A stretch of 64,000 bases of DNA from Thamnaconus septentrionalis (lineage: Eukaryota; Chordata; Actinopteri; Tetraodontiformes; Monacanthidae), in the NCBI GenBank assembly GCA_009823395.1, contig CM020501.1:14307861-14371860 (forward strand), in the 5' to 3' direction. Numbering within the stretch: position 1 is the stretch's first letter; every line of letters starts with the position of its first letter. Shown piece by piece: positions 1-13,100 of the stretch. The notes below the pieces were generated by a model. The model saw only the letters and a program-made list of their open reading frames with translations. It searched no databases and was not told where the DNA came from. Both the position numbers and the translations under genes were made by a program.

Positions 1-226
1 CCACACTGCTCAGCATGAAAACATGCAAGTAGTTGTTGCTCGTGCAAGAAAAACAAAGCACATCCTGTGATGCGCAGAGGCTGCATTACTAGTTATTATT
101 ATTATTATAATCTCTACCTTGATGATTGATAATGTAGTTTCATTACCGCTGCTTTCTCCCGGTGGGAGTGAAATATAATGTATGATATTTTTTGTATGTC
201 AAAGCTGTTTTATTTATTCATCTAAT

Positions 227-264
227 CATACATACATACATACGTACATACGTACATACGTACG
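227..264. repeat. Tetranucleotide microsatellite (CATA then CGTA)
   Basis: Consecutive CATA units pass into alternating CGTA/CATA units over about 38 bp, an interrupted tetranucleotide repeat. Confidence 0.85.
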
Positions 265-404
265 AAATCCAAACTGCTGAGGGTTAAAAATGCAGCCTTC
301 ACAAAAGGATATAGATTGGTAAATATGTACATTCAGGGGAAAAAATGAACCTGTTCAGCCTATTGCGTGGTCTAGACCTGCTTGAGTGCATCAAATTAAA
401 TTTG

Positions 405-440
405 CTATGCTATGGCGCTATAGAAATAAAGTTGATGTGA
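405..440 (+). repeat. Degraded LINE 3' tail remnant
   Basis: The segment reads as a small variant of the common fish LINE tail (a 'GGCGCTATAnAAATAAAGTTGATG' type end). Only the tail is visible, with no coding part upstream. The family assignment comes from recalled pattern, not from a search. Confidence 0.4.
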
Positions 441-3400
441 CTTGATTTCTGAATTCAGTACAGAGAACAGATGGCCCGACAAAATGCACCCAGAGTATAA
501 ATTAGGGTTGAGATTTTTCCTTGCGGCTTCAACGCCTCCGCAGGCTTTTTTGTTTAAATTGACAAGAACCAGAGACAAATGGCATTACAAGCATATGCAA
601 TATAATAACAACTACTATAAGTATCAATTATGCCCAGCATTGAGTTTAAATCATCTTGCGTGTGCTCTGAATGGAGCCCTGAGGAACCCGTGTCCTGGTT
701 GGCTTGCATTAAATCTGTCTTCAGAATCACTTAGCTACATATGCTGATCTGTTTCGTGTGAGAGCTTCTTTAATGAAACAAAAAATCCAAAATCAAAGAA
801 GAAAACTGTCGTTACGCAGCATGTCCCCAGTCCAATAAAAGGAACTCTGCTCATGGTTTCTGGTGAGAAACGTTGGGAAAACGAGCCCAGCGCTGGGAGT
901 GCACTCACACCGAGACCAACAACAAATCCTTCTTCATATCATCCGCACATTCTAAGAATAGAGTCTCCATAAAAGGAAGCGTTGGGGGTCAGCTTGCAAA
1001 AAACTTTGAGGGATACCGTTCTGTTGCTGGCTCTGTAGATGGACGCCTCATTTCCTGTGCGTGGTCATGTGACCAGGAGGGCTTACCCCGGGCCTGGCGA
1101 TAGTGGAACAGAAATATAAACACGCATTCATCCCCTGGGATAACTCATGACCGGCACGAAGAGCGACCATGTGATCTCCGCGCCACTTCCACGGCAACGT
1201 GGCGACAGAGTCAGCAGGCCTGTTTCCCACCGCTGTCAGGGTCGCGATGTGATAAGGCTGTGGGCTCCTGGAGTTAATGGCTAAACCAACACACGGCCCC
1301 GTCCCCACGAAACTTCCGCACGCAGAAAAATGACACTAATCTTTCTCCGTCTTTCCTTCACTCAGGCTTCTTTAGCACATGCTACTTCTGTCGAGGACAG
1401 AAGGAGTGAAAGCAAGGGAAGGAGCACAAGTCCCAGCGAGTATTTGTTCCTGGCAGGATTCAGTTTCAGGGAGGCAGATGTCTGACAGGCTGCAGAAGGA
1501 GGGGCGTTCCCTTCCTGCCACAATCACTCACAGTTGTGCCTCCAAATATAAACTGGCAGCGTGGCGCTAGATCTGAACCATCCCCGTTGTTGGCAAATTA
1601 TATTTGGATGAAACCCAATATCTCGGTATTCCACATAGTGAATGCCTGTGTGGGAGCAGCACCCTGCTTTTGGGTTTGTGTGAAAACTTGAGCTGTGTCG
1701 CAGGGGATGTCAACAGCGACAACTCTCTCCGCCCACGTGCGGCAGCGATTAGGGCTCCCCTTGTTCCGCCGAGACAACAGGTGCAGGGATGTGGTCGGCA
1801 CTTGTCCGAGGCCATTCATTTATTAGTGGCCTTTGGAAAACTTGTCCACAAGGCTGATCTCTGGCTGGGAAAACACCCCAAGTGGAACAGGATCCCAGGT
1901 ATTTTCTGGGGCTGAACCAGGGTTGCAGCATAGAATCTGTTGACATCTGTAGCCATGTGAGCGATACCGATCAGATGGTTTGTATTCATCCGGCCATCTG
2001 CTCTCAGAATGGCTAAACAGACTCCCACAAGTAGTCACATAAGAGTAATCCTGTCCAGTTTGAGAGGAACCTGATACTGAATGTGATCTATCTGACAGGA
2101 TGCCTGATACAACAACATATTCAACACTTAAAATTTTGACAAGTGTTTCTCTTATCTTTAAGCTGAGAACACGATTCTACATACAGGGATTTATTTACCT
2201 ATAACGAAGTGCTGCCACCTTCAAGTAAAGAAAAAAAATTACCAGTGGCAGGTGCTGATGAATGGTTTTCCGCATAAAGGCGATAATTTAATTTCATCTG
2301 AGCGCCGATGCTGTAAACAAATTAAAGACCCATGAGCCGATTTGCCGATTGTGTCAATCGCTTAAACGTAGCGCTGATGCGAAACCCAGTCTGCTGCATA
2401 ACTTGGCAACAGAATACAAACCACTGGAAGAATCCATACAGCCCTGTAAGTGTGCCAGGGGGCATTAGTGTTAAAGTTCACAGAACTGGGTGCTTAACTT
2501 TCGCAGGCAATCATTAAAAATACATTAATCAAAGAGATAAAACGGCATAAGTTACAGGAAAATCCAGTAAATGGAACTGGTCCATGAATGCCCACATTTA
2601 GGTCACAACACAGTGGATTTTCAGTTGATAAAGAATGAAAAAACAAAAAGAGCCCCTCATTTAATACTTTGGCTCTGATTCCTGCACACCCCTTTTAAAC
2701 TCTTTTCATATTTAAAAGAGCACATTGCTGCAATATTCCATTTCAGTTTCAGGGCTATTTAACACCTCTGTGCCGCCAAACAGCGGCTTTGCTTCCCAGA
2801 GAGGCCGCAACCTCAATCTAGGGAAAAGAGCCGTGTCACCAAGACCTCTTTGGTGTGGTTTTAGTAAATAGGCCAGCCAAGTTAGAGTTCACCAGGCAAG
2901 TCACAGGGGAAGGGCCCTCACCTGTGCCAAGGTTCAGCAAAGGATCTGATATAGCTGCACTCATGGCCTCAAGAGTTTCCATGTTGACAGCCGGGACAAA
3001 TCTCGGACAGTGTGGCCAAAACCACAGTCCCTCCAGAGACTGATTGGGTGGAATGAGATATTGACATCTTCCATTTGGCTGACTTCGCAGCCCACTCTTT
3101 TAACGGGCATGGAGGGTAAATGAGTGAACTTGGAGAAGCATTTGAGGGACAAATGATACAAGGGATAAAATGGGAGCAAAAACACAAAGTAAGAGATAAG
3201 TGATTTATACTGTCAGGTCGGATGATTGATATAGGTAATGACAAACTACCTATGTTTTGTGATTTTTGCAGTTTGTTGTCATCGACTGATGTTTATAAGT
3301 TTCCAATACGTTGCTTCAGTTATCCAAATGGGATTTTGACACAGCCTGTTTTAAACCAGTGTTAACTGAGATCACATTGCATCCATGAAACATGTACAAT

Positions 3401-6400
3401 GTAACATTTTCTGTGGTCTCCAACCAGTCTATCCATTTTAACCTCTGACCCCTGTCATCAACAAGGTTCACTGCTCACTATTCTCCCTTTTTGGGACGAT
3501 TCCCTGTACACCCAAGAGATGGTTGTCATGTGGTGATCAGCAGTTTCTGAATTTTAGCAAGTCCTCTTCTCCATCTCTACATGCCTGAATGCACCAAGTT
3601 GCTGCCATGTGATTGGCTAATTTTCAATTTGTCTTAACAAGCAATTAAACATTTGTTTTGTAAAAAAAATAGTACCGCCTGGCCAGCGATAAATGACGCG
3701 TTGCACACACAGTATATGCAAACACAAAGAACTACAAAAACACAAAATGTATGCTATTAAAAAACACATGGAATTAAATAATTGTATTGCATTTGAGCCA
3801 AACAGAAAGCTGTGTAGTCTAGAGTTGTGTGTGCAGCTCAGGGCAGAATAAAGTTGCTGAGAAGAAACTGATGGTTGGAAAGTAGACAGTGTTTCTGAGG
3901 ACAGACCGACAAAGACAGATGGAAGAGAGGAGAGATATATGCTATCAGCAAGGGTTGAGAGCCAGGAATCTTTTAGTCTTTCAGAAATGATACAAGCAAT
4001 TGTGGGGAGTGAGAAAGGGAGAAAGTGTGATAAGGTGGAGACAAACAAGGGTAGGCACAGAAAAATGTGAGGAGAAAGATGCAGCGATCCCCTTTCTGTC
4101 CCTCAATATCTTAATCCCTTCTCTCTGTTTCTGTAATTCAAATTATTGTGTCCCATCTATCGTTTTGTTTGCCTGACACTATTCATTAACCTGCGAGCCA
4201 AGCCGAAACTTGGTCTGGTAGCTAAACTGAGACTGGCCTTTGACACAGAAACTGTAGATAAGCTGAGCCAACTGAATGTGACCAATTAAAACTTGAAGGA
4301 TTGTTTGTGTAAACTTGTTTGGACGCCCAAATGGGGCAGTGCTTGGGAAAACACCAACTTTAGTGACTTTAGTGTCCCACTTATATAGCAATTATTGGCA
4401 CACTGACTAACCTGGATAGGATATGGACATGCCAGAAGCCGTCAGTATCCTGGATAAGACATGTACTTGCTACAATAACCCTTTTTTTTGTTTGTTTGTT
4501 TGTTTTGGAGTTCTCCAGCTAACAAAACCAGGTTTCATAAAAGCTGAGACTAAAAGTCTTTCTTATTACTATAACAATGAAAATTCTGAATACTACATTA
4601 GAATAGATGCATGTGGCCTGCCGTACACAATGTACAGTTACTGTTCCATATTATTATATAATAATTTCTGTATTTATTTCATACACTCCACAAAAAAAAA
4701 TCTGCCCTTCAACTTACTGTGTTATCTGTAAATTGTTGTTGTTGCAACATCACACAATATAGTTTCCAAACACCTTTTCACACTAAAAAAATGGATGCTT
4801 GATGGTGGTCATTGGTCAAGAAATGTTGCTGAGCACCAACGACTGCAAATGAAAAAAAAAACTTGGGGTATGCAGTCAACCCATTACCTTTCATATAAAC
4901 TAAATGAAATGACGCAGACAATGCAAAATTGAACCAAAATTTGATGAAATGGAATTGAGATACAGATTGGCAGACTGTAAAGAGACATTTATAGAACATG
5001 ACAGTTAAGGAGGAGCTCTTCTAAATTCATCAAGGTTGTGATATAATGTTTATTTTTATTTTTTTATTTGTCCTAGCGGCTCTAGCCAAATACAATATCC
5101 CTGCTCTTCCTTGATACATCTTAAAATAACAATTTATCAGCATGATTTCCCTTCAGAAAGGACAATTTGATATTTCTTTTGTTGCATGCCCTTGATAACT
5201 CCTGTCTCTCACATGGCAAACAAGGGTGAGGTGAAATACTGCACAGTTCATCAAATGGTGAATAAAGCAGCAGAGGCATAGCTACAAGTCACTACACAAA
5301 GAAGAGAAAAAAAACCTTGAGCAGCCTCTGTTCAAGGCTTAGTCTGAGGCAGGCTGTCAGGCAAGTCTTGGACCACAAGGCACTCTTAAGTTTTCATGGA
5401 CTCGCTTCACCATCCTATTTGCAAAGAGACCTTGAGTAAAACAGAAATATGAAGGCAGGCAAGGCATGGAAGAAAAAAAGAGAAAAATCAAGTCGAAAAA
5501 TAACTAAAGGCTGCAGCAGCAGTCTCTAAGCTGCTATATAACATAGTACATCTGTCGGGTAGGGAAGCCAATGGGCAATATACAATATACTTAGGGTGTC
5601 AGTTGAATGAAAGTGTATGCAAAGTGAACCTTTCAGGGAAAAACGGATTTGAGAGTTCTGCCGGTAGAAAACCAACATCTTCGATGGCTCTCAGCGTCTG
5701 CCTTCATGCTCTGACACGCAGAGGCTGCCAGTCACTGGGAGGGCCTCTCCACTTTGACGTAAGAACATGAGACCAGAGAGGGATAACACTGCTTCTCTTC
5801 TTCAAACAAATAAAGAGGCCAACTTTGACATTCTTTACTGGGATATTAGATCAAAGGGACAAAGACACAAGGTCAAAACTTGAGTGTTCAACAGGTACCC
5901 AGGATATAACAGTATAGTCCCCTTTACAGTATGGCAGTGGACACGTGTCTCAATGTTATTGTAAATGAATACCTTAGTTGTAATCTGAGGGTATTTTTAA
6001 ATGTAATCTACTTCTAATAGTATCAGTTACCTTCATTTCCTTGCAACATTTGACCAAATTGCTTATCCCTTTCTTAGGCCTGAGACTGGCTTTCTTCTTC
6101 TGTCAGCTCTTCAAGTTCAGTCCTCCTCTCATTCTTACCGCACACCCACATTGTGTCCCAGTCACCTCCCAGTCATACAGATAAATGGCTAAGCTGTGAA
6201 GCTGTCCTACAAACTGTCCTCATTCTTCCTAAATTTAGCCCACTCTTCTTTCCCTGCATTCTTGCCCGTGGCTGGAAACCCTGCATAGTTTCAGACACCT
6301 CCTCTCCCACCTCTGAACTGGGCCTGGGCCAGGTCCACGCTGTCAAGTGCCTGATTGTGCTTCACAAGAACAGGTCCTGTGTTGGGCATGTAGGTGTCTT

Positions 6401-9235
6401 TCCTCTGTCTTCTGCCAGGCCTCTTCCTCTTATGCAGGCACATTCAGATAACAAGTCTTTTATCCACGACCTGAAACAATGGTCTACCTCATCCATGAGA
6501 GTTTCAGCATAACCACAGTGCAATACAAGGACAAAGGGGCTGGTGGTCTGGCTATCCAGCAATTTATCCTGCAGCATTGTGGTCTGAACATATGTTTCCA
6601 TCAACTGTCCCATTTTAAGATTTGCCATTCCCAATTGCGTGACCTTCCTTTTCAGGCTTAGACCACGACTAGTGTATAATTTTCTCAACTAAACACAACG
6701 TGCTTTTGCAAGAATGCCACCTGCTAGCATCTGTTAGTGTATGCTTTGCAAAATGATTAAAAACTGACCTTGAAGGCTGACTGTAAACAGAGAAAATATT
6801 ATGTGTTTGTTCTTCAAAATGTATCTCACGGCGGATATGAAAAGGCAGAGCGAGCCAACAAATAAAATGTCTTGAAGCTCAGGATGCAGTTCCTCAGGGA
6901 AGGCTCATATGAAGGCAGACTTGGAGAGAGAAAGGAGAGGGTTTGTGGGCTCATGTGCTGCCAGAATGCAAACCAATGGTTCCTTTAAAAAAACATCATC
7001 ATCAAGTCAGTGTGTGTCCTTCTCTTAGATGGCAAGCTATGCCACCACTACTTGCATTGCCCAAGGCAACTGGGCGATAAGCCATGACTTGGGGATTCAT
7101 TAAAATGCCTCAGAAAGCATCTTTTCTAACCTGAGGAAGCCCAAAAAACAGTATATCCTTAATTTCTTCCAAGTGCATTTCACAATGTTGTCACTATCAA
7201 CAGCGTGAATCTTGATGATCAACGCCTCTGGTGTTACTGTCATCCTCATTACCATAATCGCTTTCATATCTTCCGGAGCTGTCCTCCCCTGCCTCATTAT
7301 CACCACCACGATCATCATCCCGCTCCAACTCCTCGTTTCTCCATTACTCCCTGGCTGACCTGTTTCCCCTCCCCTGTCCCACTTTCCCCCGTTCTGACGA
7401 ATCACTTCCCCTGGCCCATTTCTGACTGAAGGACATGCCATTTGACTCATGAGTCAAGTCTTTGTGAGACTCAGCCACATTATACATTTGGGCAACAGCC
7501 AGAAAGTACCACTCACATGGTACGCTGTTCTTTTTAGATGGACCAACTAATGTATCAGTAAGAGTTGTGGGTAGTGTGTCAGCGTGCCCACGGGTTGTAT
7601 AAACTTGAACCCTGCCAGGAAAATGTGTGAAGGCTTTCAATCCTATCTAGAACACATGCATGTGTTAATGAGCCAGGTATGTGGATGTGTAAGCCACTGT
7701 CTGGCCACAACCTGCTCTTTTCTTCCTTGTTTCAAGCCGGTACCTAAAGAATGGTTCATTTTCAAGGTGATCTCTTGAAAACGACAAATGAAACCCAGCT
7801 TTATCCTCTAAAACCTTGTCACACAGAGAACTAATGGAAAATCTCAAAGTTAGCAGGTACCAAACTGAAAGTGAAGTTGGAAGGTCCAAGTAACTTTTAA
7901 CTTAGAATTTTGTGTGCACAAGCAAGATGGCTGTCTTCTGAGTAATTCTGGTTACTTCTCCATCAATATAATCATAATATTAGCTGTAAAATAGAATATC
8001 TTGACACTTACATGACTGACTAATTGGATTGGATTGCTGTATCGAGAGTTTCACACTTAAAGCGGCACCTGAAGGTCATTTTGCTGAGTGGCTGTAATTT
8101 AAATGCATTGAACTTTAACTTTTTTTATGCAGCGCTGGCTGTAAGGGCACCCTGTGTCCTTTGTAAAAGTTGTGCAGAGCGGGAGTAATGGTTGGTTGGG
8201 GTGCTGCACCCTGTTTATTGTTGTGTTTCACTTCAACCATCAATACCTAACATGGTTTATTGCCGGTGCCTTGCCTACAAACACCATAACCCTCACCCCA
8301 GGCTGCTTCTGCTGACCCAATCAGCAGTCCCTAACAGTCCAGAATATTTCAAGGAACATTCTAATTATTACAAGAAAACAGCAGTGAACTCCCCAGCGAT
8401 TTCTCCAAAGCTTTGAGTAAACCACTCTCTAGCAGTCAAGACAAGCAGCCAGTATTGTTTTTTTTCGCCTGATGGAATAGCAGGAGCAGCAGGATTTACT
8501 CAATAGATATGTTTGTACAGGAAAAGCTCCAGGTTGTTCTGAAAACAATGGGTTCAAACGGGCCCATCAAAGGCATCTGCCTTGATCAAAGGCTAGAAGA
8601 AAAAACTCTATTTCAAGTACATATATTGACAGAGTTGGTAGACTACTGAGTATCAGCAGGTTACATGTTTTCTTGGTAATATATGCCTTTTCTCTTAAAA
8701 AAAAAAAAAAAAAAATCTGTTCCAAAAACACAAGGCACAGTACAGCTGCAACCACAACTCCTATCTTCTCAGATGACTGCAATCTCAAGACAGTTAAGGT
8801 AACTCAACAAAGCCAACAAGATGGATGACTTTTGCCCTGAATATTTGAAAAAACTAACAAATCAATCTTACAGCTGCTGACTGAGGGTGGTTTTGTTCCA
8901 AACCATTCAGGACTCTTTAGGTTTCATTACTTTTCTTCCAGGTAATTTAAAGACCAGTGGCTGCATATGCTTTGCATTCGCACCTCGAATGTTCGTCTTT
9001 CACACATGCAGAGCTAACGCAAGCCCTGCTTGCTTTTTGCAGCTATCTTTGTCTTTGAGTCAAAATGAAGAAGGAATCATTGAGTTTATTTTCTTCCTTA
9101 CATGCGGCGATACGGGTTGTCAATGGAACCTTTCAGGGGGGACCTTGCCTCCCATGATTGAAACATAAGTTCCCGATGAACTTGCACACTAGGGCTATTG
9201 AGATGTGCCCCTCCTCCGCACCTCCCACACGAATG

Positions 9236-9272
9236 CACGCACACAAACACGCACGCACACACACACACACAC
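9236..9272. repeat. (CA)n microsatellite, imperfect
   Basis: CA/CG dinucleotide run interrupted by AA and CG steps, in sh3pxd2a intron 2. Confidence 0.85.
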
Positions 9273-10078
9273 CGGTACCTCTTCCACTGCAGCTACTTCA
9301 TATTTACTACTGACCAAAAGACCTCTGGTCCAATCTGCATATGGTATCAGCTTGCAGTGAACACAGAGTGCAGGAGGCATGCACACAAAGATTTCCTCAG
9401 TGTGCAACAGCCAGATGGGGGTACGGAGGGGGCGGTGGGGTGTTCACTGCATCTCCTCATTCCAGAATAAATTGGACAAGATAACTTGACACTTTAAATA
9501 TGACAGAAAAGCATCTGTGCCAAGTAAAGGAACACACAGAAAATGTATCCTTGTTATAGGGTTATTTTGTAGGGAATCCACCAATCAGAGCAGCCGGCAC
9601 AAGACAATCTGTGGACATGCACTATAAAGCTTGGTATGGTAAATTGACTTCCCGGTAGATTTCTTGCTTGTACCATAAAGAAAAGGCTTGTCAGCTCCCT
9701 GACGTTTTGAGGGTAAGGCAGAGATGAGAGAAAGGACAATGGCGGGAGAAAGACGGTGGGGTAAAAATACAGACAGTAAAGAGGAGAGAGGAAGGGAGAG
9801 TTGTAGCATATTGCAGCAACTCTGCCAGGCTAAGGAATACAAACCATGTCTCCCCGGCTCCCCGACCAATTACTAACACACACATTGATTCATCAAGGCA
9901 ACGAGGTGTGCAAAACATGAGCACAGACATGGTGGCAGAGAACAGGCACAAGGCTTCAACAAAAAAAAAAAAAACAATTCAGCAATTTCCCATTGTTGAC
10001 ATGAAACACATTAGCCTTGGTTAAAATGGGGGTGTGATGTAAATGCTAACCACACAACATCATAGGTGGTGTGTTTAC

Positions 10079-10159
10079 CTGTAGGTCAAAGAATTTGCTG
10101 TATCTTCGGTAAATGATGTGGGATGTGTTGTCAGAGTAGGTGACATTGATGACATACAC
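10079..10159 (-). other. sh3pxd2a: sh3pxd2a coding exon 2 (PX domain)
   Basis: An 81-bp exon, exactly 27 codons. On the minus strand it is flanked by a polypyrimidine AG acceptor and a GTAAAC donor. It encodes strand beta-2/beta-3 of the PX fold and the Arg-Arg-Tyr-Ser-Lys-Phe motif. It is too short to show up as a long open frame and was found by translating across the splice sites. Confidence 0.95.
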
Positions 10160-13100
10160 CTGCAAAAAAAAGAAAGCCAACATTAATACTAATACTATAA
10201 CAAGTTCTATACACATCAGGGAAAAGGTTACCTGTGACTGAACCTGGAGATGTTTTTATGTTTGATAAATAAATGACAAATGGCAGTGACAAACATTCCC
10301 TTCAGGTGATCAATTACTCAATTTTATTAACTGTCCTTTTTCCCAGCAGAAGCAATTGACACTTAATTTATGATCATGGCATGTGCACACCTCAAACACA
10401 CATTCCCAGACGTCCTACACCAATTCCGTGAAACCAGAGAAATAAATCAGTGACATGGACACATAAAATTGCCAGTGGTGAATACTTCATGTTGGATGAC
10501 ATCATCCCCTGTCAGCGTGCTGACCTGCTGCTCTTTTAGCCTTGGCTAAAGCAATACCTCAATCCCAAGAGGCACGATACAACTGACCTAGAGTCCATTT
10601 ATATGTCAAGACAGGCTAATTGATGCCGCCATCATCTTTGCTGGCTTCCAGTACAGGTCAGAACCGACTGGAAGGTACTGTTGCTTACCTATGAAACACA
10701 TCATCTGTCACCAGTTTCTGACCTGATTTTGTGAATCTTTATAAAGCACGTTGGTCTCAAGTCTGTAGTTTTAAATGGGCTATATAAAGAAATTGCTAAG
10801 GTACGGAATTAAGGTATTGTCCCAAAAAAAAGAGGAAGACTTTTTGTGCATTTCATCTTCGTAGACCACTGCTTTTTAGATTCCTTTTGTATTTGTTTAA
10901 TTATGTTATTATTGCCAACCAGTAGAATATATAAGGCACTAATGTCTTTTTCACGCACTTATAACCACTAATCATTTTAAAGCGGTATACATTTGGCATG
11001 TTACCATAGAGCTAAAATAGTGGTGACAAAGTGTTTTGTAGTAACAGGTGTTGTCACTCAGACAAGTGTTCCAGTCACCATGTAAACAGAAATCCTTTGC
11101 TTTGAGCTGCTGTAAACAAAAATAAGGCAGACTTTACTTCACGTATCGCTTTCGATTACATGAAATAGAAATTCCAAGTAAGTCATTGCTTCTCTCGATT
11201 CCTAAAAGCATCATCTTTGTGGCTGATCTTACAGTGTCACTCTCACACCCTGTACCTGCCAGATTACAGCCACAATGAATGCAAGTGAGTCAAAGTGGCC
11301 AACGTCAAACTACAAAAAGAGCAGCAGCCTGAAAGAAAAAAAGGGCTTCATAACAAAGCCAAGGGTTAAAAGGCCTTGCTGCTTCTGGAGAGGACCTCAG
11401 CTGCTGTTGGCAAGAAGCCACTGCAGTATGTTCACTCTCATGCAAACACATCTACTGGCAAAAACCATGACTGTCTCACTGTGCTCACTGACAGATTTGT
11501 TCTTTGCACTGTGGGGTGTCACCACCCCGATAGTTCTGGCATGCATGACTGTGAAAATATGCACCTTAGGGTTTCTTAGCAAGTTGCAAAATGGGTGTCA
11601 CAAAAGCAAAAAAAACAAAAAAAAACTCCTATATCAATTGCTTGTTCCAAAGTATCTTATGAAATATAATGAAATAAGAAACTATTGATTTCCTTTCAAT
11701 GAATCTCACAGAAAGTGGCTAGACCGGAGACTTGTTGGGAACAAAATCCACATGTAGATGTATAATTTCTGTTTTACATCAATAAATTCTGAAGTTGCTG
11801 TTCCCATCATAGAACATATAAAAGCATTCATCATCTCTTAGTATAAAAACATGTTTTGAAACTAGGTGGTTTACACGCTTAATTACAAACTAGAAAAAAG
11901 CTGCTAGGACACAGGTCCAACATGTTTGAGATGCAGACAAGACATGCAAACCACACGTGTGTTTTGGGCATGTTCATAAGCTAGATGTCTTTTAAATAGA
12001 AACTTCTTTGTTTGTGACAGCCCCACAGAGCTGACAGCAATTCTTGACATGACATGAACAGAAGAGCATGTGGCAGCAAGTCAAAAGGCTGCCTTGGCTT
12101 GTTTTTGGCCAGACAATTAATCCTTTTCATTTTGACCAGAGTTGTACAACCATCACATACGAGCTTTGTCAAAGAGGTGATGGCAGACTTCAAGCTTGAG
12201 CGCATTAGATTCACCTTTGAGTACTGGACCACACAGTGTGATAAGATATGTTGCCCGTTTATCCTTTAGTATATAGTAAATCCCTGACTATACTGCATGT
12301 GAAAAGATAAGACGATACCCCAACTGAAGTATAATTACATTGTGTCATAGATATATGCAAATTAAAGTATGTGGATTGCCTATTTTAAAATGCTTTATTT
12401 GAAGGGTCCCTTGAATTGCATTTATGTAAGGCTACATACCACCTGCCTGTAAACTTAATTCAACAGTAATATTAACTCAAATAAATACTATAGATAACTT
12501 AAAGTGAAGTCAAAACAAAACAATGTATTGGTCTATATCCCCCATTGTAGTTCTAGATGTGAACAAACTCTAGAGGCATAATACTAAAGTACCAGTTGGT
12601 CAGGCCCAAATCTAAGGTTCATTAGCCTCAAAAATATCAATCTCTGATTGTATGCAAGAGGATTTAACAATTTTGTCACTTTTTTGAACATGCATTTGTA
12701 CTCTACAAACTTGTTTGACTTCTGACCTCAACAAATTACCAGACAGTCATTCGTTTATCAATCCAACAAGGTCACCGTTAAGTCACAAATAGGATACCTT
12801 CGTGAGGTGTACAGTAAAAGCTGGGAAAACAAAAATATAAATATCTATGTCTAAACCTTGTGAATTATGGGATGGTAACTTTGGTAGAGAACAAAACCAA
12901 AAGCCACCAATGGCCCAGCCATGTCCCAAATACCAAACTTAATGTAAACCTTATGGCTCCCACAAAACCTCCCATTTAGAATCGGGCCTATTCCATCCAT
13001 TGCCAGTGAACTAAAATAGGCTGGGCAACTGCCCTTGAGACAGGTCAGGAAATATCTCATATTTTGAAATCCAATGGTGCTTAACGTACAAACTATGGAC

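Larger units (their letters stand above)
1..10078 (-). other. sh3pxd2a intron 2 (5' part), no coding exon seen
   Basis: This stretch lies downstream of the coding exon that ends at 10079 on the minus strand, so it belongs to intron 2 of sh3pxd2a and continues past the left edge. I searched the minus strand for the next PX-domain exon (expected to carry the conserved Gly-Gly-Gln-Lys-Asp-Pro segment of the family) and did not find it. Open frames up to 143 codons occur, but they have no recognisable domain, splice logic or family similarity. Contents seen are simple repeats (227-264, 9236-9272), a short LINE-type tail at 405-440, A-runs and AT-rich DNA. Confidence 0.7.

Noticed and set aside
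3617..4048. 143-codon open frame on the minus strand
   Set aside because: Hydrophobic and Ser-rich low-complexity text with no family resemblance, inside an intron, with no splice or promoter support.
4085..4115. Short minus-strand IEGQKGD-like match considered as the third sh3pxd2a exon
   Set aside because: The PX family wording is GGQKDPK; the match is partial, has no splice sites and breaks off.
11275..11688. 137-codon open frame on the plus strand in sh3pxd2a intron 1
   Set aside because: No recognisable domain; Lys-rich end comes from an A-rich run. Most likely chance.
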